From assembly GCF_010119385.1 (NCBI RefSeq), contig NZ_VFIE01000022.1:1-64000 (forward strand): 64,000 nucleotides of DNA, read 5' to 3'. The notes under the pieces are model-generated. The model had not been told where the DNA came from, ran no database searches, and worked only from the letters and a program-made list of their open reading frames with translations. The stretch comes from Nesterenkonia haasae. Its GTDB lineage: Bacteria; Actinomycetota; Actinomycetes; Actinomycetales; Micrococcaceae. A program made the translations under genes and the position numbers. Below are positions 1-7,168 of this stretch, piece by piece. The stretch's first letter is position 1; every line of letters starts with the position of its first letter.

Positions 1-2
1 GC

Positions 3-77
3 AACATCCTCACCCCCCACCAATGGGAAAACCACCACTGGACCTTCACCCAACTCGGCCGCAAAACCAACCACTGA
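3..77 (+). CDS. C-terminal tail of a probable DUF222/HNH endonuclease-type protein (partial)
   Basis: An open frame enters from the left edge and stops at 75-77. Its 24 residues include HQWENHHWTFTQLGRK, rich in His and Trp. This resembles the C-termini of the actinobacterial DUF222 (13E12 repeat) proteins that carry an HNH nuclease domain. The catalytic part lies outside the window, so the call rests only on the tail. The gene converges on thiL, whose stop is 18 bases downstream. Because the fragment is so short it could also be a chance open frame. Confidence 0.35.
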   Translation, partial: NILTPHQWENHHWTFTQLGRKTNH

Positions 78-95
78 AGACCGCAAGGCTCCGTA

Positions 96-1163
96 CTAGC
101 CGCGCATGGAGTCCCAGCCGCGGTTGTCCCCTAAAGGTTCAGAACTCAACCCGGCCGGACCGGACTCGATAGAACCAATTCGACGGAATCCCTCCGGGAG
201 GGGAACCTCAGGGGGAAATGCGGCCAGGAGGGCGAAATCCTCTCCTCCGGTGAGGACCCAGTCGCGGCAGACCGATGTCGCCAGGCCAAGCTGCCGGGCG
301 ATCGGCTCCAGCGCCCGAGCCTCTGCCTCCACGGCCGTGTTGTCGAACGTGATCCGCACACCAGAAGCCCGGGCCAGACGAGTACAGTCGCGCATGAGCC
401 CGTCGCTGAGGTCCATTCCTGCTGTGGCTTGTGATCTGAGCGCCGCGGCCCCGGCGCTCAGCGGTGGTTCCGGCCGCTTCTGCGCTGCCACACACTCAGC
501 CGCCGTGCCCGTTGGCGTGCCACTATCCTGGGCTGGAAGTCCGCTCTCATGGGGCTGTTCCGACTGCTCCAGCAGGGTCAACCCTGCCGCAGCGTAGCCC
601 AGGCGTCCGGAGACCGCTAGGACGTCCCCGGGGCGTGCACCGTCACGGGTCAGCAGGTGCCCGCCCATCTGCGGCTCGCCCACAGCGGTGATGGTGACTG
701 ATATCCCGGGCCCGGAACCCAGGTCCCCACCGGCCACCACGCACTGCTCCGCGCCGCTCTGGCTGCAGGCTCGCACCACACCCTGGTAGAAGTCACTGAC
801 CCAATCCACCGTGAGCTCCGGAGGAAGTGTCAGGCTGACCAGGAGGGCTGTGGGTGTTGCGCCCATAGCATTGAGATCGGACAGGTTCTGCGCTGCGGCT
901 TTAGTGCCGAGGTCCTGTGGCCATTCGGCATCCGGAGCGCCGGCCCACCACTCCGCCCTAAAGTCCTGTCCCTGGCTGAGAGTGTCGGTGGTGATCACAG
1001 TTTGGGCGCTGGCGCAGGTGAGTACTGCGGCGTCGTCCCCGGGGCCGAGCAATATGCCGGGGCGGACAGCATTATGCGGGTCGATCACCCGGCGGATCGC
1101 GTCAACCACTGCATCTTCGCCGGCCTGGGCCAGGGTGAGCGGATCGTCTGTCATGGAGGTCAT
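96..1163 (-). CDS. thiL: Thiamine-monophosphate kinase
   Basis: ThiL phosphorylates thiamine monophosphate to thiamine pyrophosphate with ATP, the last step of cofactor synthesis in the cytoplasm. The protein shows the PurM/ThiL-type features: GPGDDAAVL near the N-terminus, an internal AGGDLGSGPG segment, then GMDLSDGLMRD and GGEDFALLAAFP in the C-terminal half. The frame stays open to 1265, but the 34 extra residues are low-complexity and would overlap the divergent aminotransferase. The Met at 1163 (355 aa), or the one at 1154, fits the family better. There is a proline/serine/glycine-rich insert around residues 200-240 of the mature frame. No strong ribosome site is visible, so a leaderless start is possible. 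It stands alone on this strand and supplies the cofactor used by IlvB further right. Confidence 0.9.
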   Translation of the reverse strand: MTSMTDDPLTLAQAGEDAVVDAIRRVIDPHNAVRPGILLGPGDDAAVLTCASAQTVITTDTLSQGQDFRAEWWAGAPDAEWPQDLGTKAAAQNLSDLNAMGATPTALLVSLTLPPELTVDWVSDFYQGVVRACSQSGAEQCVVAGGDLGSGPGISVTITAVGEPQMGGHLLTRDGARPGDVLAVSGRLGYAAAGLTLLEQSEQPHESGLPAQDSGTPTGTAAECVAAQKRPEPPLSAGAAALRSQATAGMDLSDGLMRDCTRLARASGVRITFDNTAVEAEARALEPIARQLGLATSVCRDWVLTGGEDFALLAAFPPEVPLPEGFRRIGSIESGPAGLSSEPLGDNRGWDSMRG

Positions 1164-1211
1164 CTTGCCATGGTCAGGAACATCGATGGAGATCACGATT
1201 ACGATGAACGC

Positions 1212-2432
1212 ATGCCAACCCCTCCTTGGGCACGAGCTGCTGCCGGTGCCAATACCTATGACCACACTGCAGAGGCTGTTCTGCCCACTGTCTATGAGCG
1301 CACCACTGCTGCGGCTATGTCTGCCGGCTCTATCAATCTTGGCCAGGGATTCCCCGATGGTGAGGGTCCGCTATGGATGCGGGCTGCCGCCGCAGAAGCG
1401 ATCACCACGGATGCAGGCCCCACTAATCAGTACCCGCCGGGAATCGGGTTACCAGTTTTTCGTGAGGCGGTAGCGGCCCATCAACAGACGCACTACGGAG
1501 TGGAGTTGGACCCAGATCGCCAAGTGCTGTTCACTACCGGAGCCACAGAAGGCATTGCTGCGAGCATATTGTCCTTCGCCGAACCCGGCAGCGAAGTGGT
1601 GGCCTTCGAGCCGTGGTACGACTCCTATGGAGCAATGGTGGCGTTGGCCGGTGCTGAGTTGCGAACTGTTCCGCTGGAGGCGCCGGATTTTCGACCTGAC
1701 ATTGTGGGGTTGCGGGCTGCGGTGAGTGAGCGGACCTCCATGATCCTGCTGAACTCACCTCACAACCCGACGGGCGCAGTGTTCACCGCGGATGAGATGG
1801 CCGAGATCGTCACCATCGCCAGGCAGGCAGGTGCAGTGGTGATGAGCGATGAGGTCTATGAGCACCTGACCTTCGACGTTTCTGCTCACACACCTGTCCT
1901 GTCCATCCCGGGGTCGGAGGACGTCGCCGTTGCTGTGAGCTCAGTGGGCAAGTCGTTCTCTTTGACAGGGTGGAAAGTCGGGTGGGTCACCGGAAGCCCG
2001 GCACTGGTCAACTGCGTTCGGGGAGTTAAGCAGTTTCTGTCGTTCACATCCGCTCCCGCCTACCAATGGGCCACTGCTCAGGGGCTGCAGGACGACCGAG
2101 GTTTCTTTGCGCAGAACCAGGAGCAGCTTCAGAGTGCACGGGAGATGGTCATGTCAGGGCTAGCTGCTGCCGGACTGCGACCACACCGCCCCGCAGCCGG
2201 GTATTTCATTCTGGCCGACATCTCCCCGGTGACGGACAAAAGCGCAGCTGATTTTGCAGCAGAGCTGGTGGAACACGCCGGGGTCGGCGCGATCCCGGTG
2301 TCAGCGTTGACCCTGCCCAGCACGCAACAGGACCCCGGCAGCGCCCTGAACTATATGCTGAGGTTTGCCTTCTGCAAGAACGAACCGGTCCTCGAACGCG
2401 CCCTGACAAGGCTCAGCAGTTGGATTCGCTAA
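1212..2432 (+). CDS. Class I/II PLP-dependent aminotransferase
   Basis: This fold-type I aminotransferase (406 aa) has the core signatures of the family: NLGQGFPDGEGP near the N-terminus, NSPHNPTGAVF in the middle, DEVYEHLTF for the cofactor Asp/Tyr, and SVGKSFSLTGWKVGW holding the Schiff-base lysine. The pattern resembles the MtnE/YbdL and kynurenine/glutamine aminotransferase group and actinobacterial DapC-like enzymes. The substrate cannot be read from sequence. The frame is open from 1002, but the Met at 1212 begins the conserved N-terminus and leaves 48 bases to thiL. Only 9 bases separate it from the trans-sulfuration gene downstream, which suggests one operon and perhaps a role with methionine- or cysteine-derived keto acids (inference). 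Confidence 0.85.
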   Translation: MPTPPWARAAAGANTYDHTAEAVLPTVYERTTAAAMSAGSINLGQGFPDGEGPLWMRAAAAEAITTDAGPTNQYPPGIGLPVFREAVAAHQQTHYGVELDPDRQVLFTTGATEGIAASILSFAEPGSEVVAFEPWYDSYGAMVALAGAELRTVPLEAPDFRPDIVGLRAAVSERTSMILLNSPHNPTGAVFTADEMAEIVTIARQAGAVVMSDEVYEHLTFDVSAHTPVLSIPGSEDVAVAVSSVGKSFSLTGWKVGWVTGSPALVNCVRGVKQFLSFTSAPAYQWATAQGLQDDRGFFAQNQEQLQSAREMVMSGLAAAGLRPHRPAAGYFILADISPVTDKSAADFAAELVEHAGVGAIPVSALTLPSTQQDPGSALNYMLRFAFCKNEPVLERALTRLSSWIR

Positions 2433-2441
2433 CCTGGGTCC

Positions 2442-3614
2442 ATGGCCATGACACATCACCGACGTACTCGGATAGTCGCCGCCGGCCGGCCGCACGAGCC
2501 GAATTCGCCGGTCAATCCTGCTGTTGACTTCACCTCCACTTTTACCTACCGGCCCAGCGTGGAGTACCCGCAGGTCTACGCCCGGGAGGGAATCCCCAGT
2601 TTCGGACCGCTGGAGCAACTGTTGGCCGAACTGGAGGGCGGGGCCCACGGCCTACTGTTCTCTTCCGGCCAATCAGCGATCTCGGCCATGATCAGTCAAC
2701 TTCCGCTCGGCGGACACCTCATTATTCCGCGGCACGCCTATATGGGGTTCTCCTCCATGGCCCAGCAGATGGCCGAGAAAGGTATGTTGACCCTCCACCG
2801 CGTGGATATTGCTGACACCGAGCAGGTGCTCACCACCGTCCGCGAAGTGGCTGCCGACGCGCAGGCCGCCGGAACGACCGTCATTCTCTGGATCGAGTCC
2901 CCCACAAACCCGATGCTCGAAGTCGCAGATGTGCCGGTCCTGCTGGCTGAAGCGAAGTCACTGGGCGTGACAACAGCCGTTGATAATACGTTCGCTACTC
3001 CACTGCGGCAGAATCCACTCCAGCATGGCGCCGATGTGGTCATCCATTCGGTCACCAAGTTTCTCTCCGGACACTCAGACGTCATCATGGGAGCTGCACT
3101 CACCAATGACGCCGAACTTCACGCCACACTCCGGGCTCATAGGAACCTCCACGGCACAATTCCAGGTCCAATGGAGGTCTTCCTTGCTCTGCGGGGGGTG
3201 CGCACTCTCGCCGTGCGCCTTGATGCCGCTGAGCGAAATGCCGGGTATTTGGCCTCTCGGCTCAGCGATCTGACCAATGACGAGACGCTTCCGCTGGTCG
3301 ACGTCTCCTATCCGGGGTTGCCTGGTCATCCACAATTCGACCGGGCGGCTCGGCTGCTCCGCGGCTTCGGAGCGATCATCACCATCGAAACGACAAATAG
3401 GCGGGCTGCCGACGCAGTGCTGGAAGCGGTGGAGGTGTGGACGCCAGCCACCAGCCTCGGAGGAGTCGAGTCCTTAGCTGAACGTCGGCGGCGCCATCCC
3501 GGTGAACCGGACACTGTGCCAGAAGGCCTGATCCGCCTGTCGGTGGGGATCGAAGACCCCGAGGACTTGTACACGGACCTGCTGCGGGCTCTGCGGTCTG
3601 CCGCAGATAACTGA
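2442..3614 (+). CDS. Cys/Met metabolism PLP-dependent enzyme (cystathionine gamma-synthase/lyase family)
   Basis: At 390 aa this is the usual length for trans-sulfuration enzymes. Visible signatures are [22 protein letters not shown] near the start (the family's Tyr/Arg substrate region), then the aspartate segment AVDNTFATP, and [16 protein letters not shown] with the PLP lysine. Members carry out gamma-synthase, gamma-lyase or O-acetylhomoserine sulfhydrylase reactions. The exact one cannot be assigned: the N-terminus (VDFTSTFTY) differs from canonical MetB/MetC. It follows the aminotransferase after 9 bases and is followed by a stem-loop at 3664-3697 that probably ends the transcript. Confidence 0.85.
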   Translation: MAMTHHRRTRIVAAGRPHEPNSPVNPAVDFTSTFTYRPSVEYPQVYAREGIPSFGPLEQLLAELEGGAHGLLFSSGQSAISAMISQLPLGGHLIIPRHAYMGFSSMAQQMAEKGMLTLHRVDIADTEQVLTTVREVAADAQAAGTTVILWIESPTNPMLEVADVPVLLAEAKSLGVTTAVDNTFATPLRQNPLQHGADVVIHSVTKFLSGHSDVIMGAALTNDAELHATLRAHRNLHGTIPGPMEVFLALRGVRTLAVRLDAAERNAGYLASRLSDLTNDETLPLVDVSYPGLPGHPQFDRAARLLRGFGAIITIETTNRRAADAVLEAVEVWTPATSLGGVESLAERRRRHPGEPDTVPEGLIRLSVGIEDPEDLYTDLLRALRSAADN

Positions 3615-3663
3615 CCGTGGACCTCACCGGCTGGGGTGGGATCTTATATTAACGCGGTAAGCC

Positions 3664-3697
3664 CTCCGACGGCAGGCAGGGGGTCCTGCCGCCGGAG
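3664..3697 (+). terminator. Stem-loop after the trans-sulfuration gene
   Basis: The arms CTCCGaCGGCAGG and CCTGCCGcCGGAG form a 12-pair stem with one internal mismatch around an 8-base loop, 49 bases past the stop codon at 3614. No U-tract follows. It is a good candidate end for the aminotransferase/trans-sulfuration transcript. Confidence 0.5.
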
Positions 3698-3759
3698 AGC
3701 GGATTATGGAGCTGAGATTCTGGGCTCAGCCTGGTGAGTGGCGCCGGAGCGCACCTCAC

Positions 3760-4023
3760 TCAGTAGGCATCGCATCCGGTGATCACCGCTCTCGTCAGCG
3801 CGCTCGTCATAAGTTGCGACCCCGCCGGGCAGCGGCAGTCCGAGAAAGACGAGGTATTAAGTTTCAGCAAACTGTGCACCATGATTCCGTGTGACGGCAC
3901 CGCTGACTCCGCTTTGAGGAGGGGGTGGGCCCCTGGGCGCTGCCGCAGAACCGACAACACTGCACGACGTAATCCCGGGCGGCCGATCGTAGGAATAATT
4001 GCTGTGATACGTGGCGGGTTCAT
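3760..4023 (-). pseudogene. Possible remnant of a family 2 glycosyltransferase (N-terminus only)
   Basis: Reading from a Met at 4023, the frame begins MNPPRITAIIPTIGRPGL and continues RRAVLSVLRQ. This closely fits the first beta-strand and helix of a GT-A/GT2 glycosyltransferase (the IPTxxRP motif and the SVLxQ helix). The expected VVDDG strand and the DxD region do not follow: the frame runs into unrelated sequence and stops at 3760. No neighbouring frame restores the domain. What is seen is a short family-like N-terminus; that it is a decayed gene is inference. Confidence 0.35.
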
Positions 4024-4322
4024 CAGGCCCGCCCTGTTGTCTAGAGAGGTGGCGTGCTCGATGATCCGCAGCTGAGCTCTAGCACACCCCTCATCACAAC
4101 TGGATTGGAGACTAAGACGACGAGAGTCATTGATGAAACTCCAATTGACCGAAATAGCTTCAATGGTGCTGAATAGTGTTTTATTATTTGCGAACTTTGA
4201 GTCACGCTTATTACTCATATTCCACCCTGTTATAAATTATATGAACTTCTAAGCGAAGTACTGTAAACACTCTATTTACAACTCCATGTTGGAGACAATA
4301 GGTACATTTACCATTCTTTTAA

Positions 4323-4348
4323 ATTCGCACTACTTATTTCGTGCGAAT
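4323..4348. repeat. Perfect 8-bp inverted repeat in the AT-rich stretch
   Basis: ATTCGCAC and GTGCGAAT are exact reverse complements separated by 10 bases. The repeat lies about 200 bases past the end of the LuxR operon. It could be a terminator for that operon, a regulator site, or a scar of insertion; the sequence does not decide. Confidence 0.45.
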
Positions 4349-4546
4349 CGGTTCCGCACCGACTGCATACTTTCCGCGAACACACCTGGCGATGTCCGCA
4401 TAGGGTGAACTGAGCGAGGACCAGGAACGGTGGTTCACCGGAGAAACTCTGCGATTCTGACAGCGCTGGTTTGAGGGTGACGTCAGTGTTTTGCTGGAAA
4501 TACAAGCGCAGAGGCCGGTCAGTGCGGTGTCCGAGCGCCTACAGGC

Positions 4547-7168
4547 TCAGCTTGTCAGGAGATCCAGTCCGATGAGCTCGACTCGGTTGGCGCAGCCAAA
4601 GCGTTTCAGCAGTGCCGAGACCGTCGCCTCGACTGTTCGCGGGGAGACACTGAGCATGCGGGCAATGGCTCGCGTGGTGTCGCCACGGTGTAGGGCTTCG
4701 AGTACAGAGCGCTCCCGCGGTCCAAGAGTGAGCTCCTCGAAGGTGCTGATGAGCAATGAATGCTCAGTCAGCTCCTGCCGCAGCGACAACACTGTCTTGG
4801 CGACACGGGCGCGTATCTCGTTGTCAAGTCCTTCACGTCGAGCCCATAAGGCTGCCAGGATGCTCAGCCCAAAGTGCTGAGAGCTCGCCGCAATGAAGAC
4901 ATCTGCGGTCTCAAGGGCTAGACGATCGTCAGAGGTGGTCAGAGCCTCAGCTAGTCTGTAGATCATGCTAGGTCGTCCTGGTTGCTCGCCCCATGGGGCT
5001 TCAAGGATCATTTCGGCGGCCTCGGTCGACATACCCAGTACTGAGAGCAGAAGAAGTTGCTGCTCCTGGAGCAGCTCTGATTCCTCACGTGCCTGCCGCG
5101 CTAATGGCAGCAGTGCCGCGGCGACTACCGGGGTGGGTGGCCCGCTACCAATAAGTGCCATGCCCTGAGTTGCTAGCCGGAGCGAGGGAAGACCTCGATC
5201 AACTCGTCCGGTACCGACTCGTGGGCTGCAGTTGCGACGTGCTCTGGCTCCCGTCTCTTCATCGAGATAGGACGCCGTGGCCATGACGAGCGAGGCACTA
5301 AAGGGGGCCAAACCGTAGGGGTCGCTCATGTCGAATGCACGCAGGGCAGCTGCGGCGTGCAAATGGGCACTGTGCATTCTGTCCTGTTGCATAGCCACGA
5401 TTGCTGCCACCACGCTCGCAACTCCGGGCAGCGCTGGTCCACGAATGGTTCTGCCGTTCCATATCTGAAAGTGCACACGCATCATGTCCGTGCGCCAGCC
5501 CTGCGCCGTGACGATGAGCAGCAGCACAGCGACAACGGCCTCTTCGATGTCCGGTTGCCCGCCTTCACGGATCAAGTCGTCCAGCAGGGAGGAGAGCACC
5601 AGTCGGCCAAGCTCAGGATGCATACGGAGTCCGAGCTTGACGCCAACACACAACTGGGCAGTGACCGATTCCTCCCATGTGCCGTGCAGGCGAGCCTCCA
5701 GCATCTCCCCCACCCAGTGGTCGGAGTCATCGGCCTGAGTCGCTGCGACGACCCGCTCGAGTGACGGCGCGCTCGCTCCAGCCCCAAGAGTGGTGAGGCG
5801 TTCCACGATGGGACCAACCGCTTCTGGGTGGAACAGGCTCATTCGCCGCGCGAGGATGAGCGCCTCACGCTGTGTCTTGTGATCCATGGCATCGCCGTTG
5901 GCACGATCAATCTGCGTCAGTAGTTGATGCATCTCCTTACTGGCCCCGGCTACATCCCCCCGTGCATATTCCGCCCGCGCTCGAAGTGCTCGCATGGCCG
6001 GCGGAATCGTGGACAGCGCCTGGCTGAGTATCGCGACCTGCTCGTACCAGCCGTGGCTGATGCAGACCCGAGCCGCCCACTGCGCCCGGAATGAGGGAAT
6101 GGGCTCGCCCGAGCGCGCTGCCCAGCACACCAAAGCAGCTTCCGACAGCGCACTGCCAGTAAGACGAGGGATTCTCTTTCCGTACTCATACCAGAGACTG
6201 ATGGCCCCGATCTCGCGGACTACTCTCCGGACAGACTCGCGAAGCGCTTCTGGCTGAATTCGTAGATCGACGCTTCCCAAACGTGCCTTATAGTCTGGGC
6301 CGAGGATCCCTTGGTGCCTGAGGCTCAGGACCACTGCATCGGAAAACTCTTCGACGGCCCACTGCTCAGGAATCCTCCCAGCGACGGCAGTCAGTTTCAG
6401 TAGAGTTCGCTCGGAATCCGTTAGGCCACTGAGCAGGTGTCCGCTCTCGTTCTCGAGGGCCACATGCAGGGGCTGCTCATCCGGTTCCCAGATCCACATA
6501 TCGTCACGTTGGCGTAGGACGCCGTGGAGTATTGCGGTCTCTACGACTCGGCGCGCTAAGGCGACATGGCCCCCACTGAGGGCAGAAATCCTGCGCTGAG
6601 AGGTGATCGACACTGGAGCACCCACCCAGGCTTCTAAGGCCCGGCCCATCGCCTGTTCACGGAGGCGCTGTGGAAACAGTTCGACCAGAGACCCAGCCTC
6701 CTGAAGGGCAACTGAGAGTTCCGACTTTTCCGAAAAGTGGCGCATGGGCAGCAGAAGTCGGATCCACCCTCGGCCTGCAAATTCGTGGAGCAGCGCTGCC
6801 GTGGCCCCGTCCATGAGGTTCGCAAATTCAGCGACGACCCATGGAACGGAGCCACTTGCCACGAACGCTTCTCGCGACCACTGCTCAAGTCGATCTCCCA
6901 ATGGGTCAGAGACAGACGAACCGCCGGGACCGTTGACTGCGTCAAGTGCCGCTGCGAGTGCGCAGGTCCGTGCGCTGTTGCCACGGTTGACGTCCACGTA
7001 GAGCGTTGGGGCGTACTCCCCCAGACGAGCGACAACATCGTCTAGACACCACAGCCCAGGAAGTACGAGCACCACACTCTGCGAAGCAGGTGCTTTCAGG
7101 ACCTCTGCGACCAATTCGGCCGCTGGCTCGAGGGCCGCCGACTCTATGCCGCGGGAACGAATACTCAT
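4547..7168 (-). CDS. Large LuxR-type transcriptional regulator with degenerate ATPase domain
   Basis: This 873-residue protein ends in a clear LuxR/GerE helix-turn-helix (about 812-873: LGPRERSVLEALHRGDTTRAI, then SVSPRTVEATVSALLKRFG). The N-terminal 300 residues correspond in position to the STAND/LAL-type ATPase of its upstream partner. The P-loop position, however, reads VLPGLWCLDDV with no GK[ST], and the Walker B position reads WVVAEF without the expected Asp. ATP binding therefore looks lost. The middle is helical, Ala/Leu/Arg-rich and TPR-like. Its start overlaps the stop of the upstream paralogue by four bases (ATGA), so the two are co-translated. The target genes and signal are unknown. 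Confidence 0.8.
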   Translation of the reverse strand: MSIRSRGIESAALEPAAELVAEVLKAPASQSVVLVLPGLWCLDDVVARLGEYAPTLYVDVNRGNSARTCALAAALDAVNGPGGSSVSDPLGDRLEQWSREAFVASGSVPWVVAEFANLMDGATAALLHEFAGRGWIRLLLPMRHFSEKSELSVALQEAGSLVELFPQRLREQAMGRALEAWVGAPVSITSQRRISALSGGHVALARRVVETAILHGVLRQRDDMWIWEPDEQPLHVALENESGHLLSGLTDSERTLLKLTAVAGRIPEQWAVEEFSDAVVLSLRHQGILGPDYKARLGSVDLRIQPEALRESVRRVVREIGAISLWYEYGKRIPRLTGSALSEAALVCWAARSGEPIPSFRAQWAARVCISHGWYEQVAILSQALSTIPPAMRALRARAEYARGDVAGASKEMHQLLTQIDRANGDAMDHKTQREALILARRMSLFHPEAVGPIVERLTTLGAGASAPSLERVVAATQADDSDHWVGEMLEARLHGTWEESVTAQLCVGVKLGLRMHPELGRLVLSSLLDDLIREGGQPDIEEAVVAVLLLIVTAQGWRTDMMRVHFQIWNGRTIRGPALPGVASVVAAIVAMQQDRMHSAHLHAAAALRAFDMSDPYGLAPFSASLVMATASYLDEETGARARRNCSPRVGTGRVDRGLPSLRLATQGMALIGSGPPTPVVAAALLPLARQAREESELLQEQQLLLLSVLGMSTEAAEMILEAPWGEQPGRPSMIYRLAEALTTSDDRLALETADVFIAASSQHFGLSILAALWARREGLDNEIRARVAKTVLSLRQELTEHSLLISTFEELTLGPRERSVLEALHRGDTTRAIARMLSVSPRTVEATVSALLKRFGCANRVELIGLDLLTS

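Larger units (their letters stand above)
3698..4546. other. Low-coding, AT-enriched intergenic stretch
   Basis: About 850 bases hold no convincing intact gene. The part from about 4080 to 4400 is clearly richer in A+T than the flanks. It carries two inverted repeats: TGTAAA-7-TTTACA at 4262-4280 and ATTCGCAC-10-GTGCGAAT at 4323-4348. The only protein-like signal is the glycosyltransferase-type N-terminus at 3940-4023 on the minus strand. The composition suggests acquired or decaying DNA next to the LuxR pair. Confidence 0.55.

Noticed and set aside
1002-1211. N-terminal extension of the aminotransferase frame
   Set aside because: It overlaps thiL on the other strand, has no family resemblance and no ribosome site; the conserved enzyme begins after the Met at 1212.
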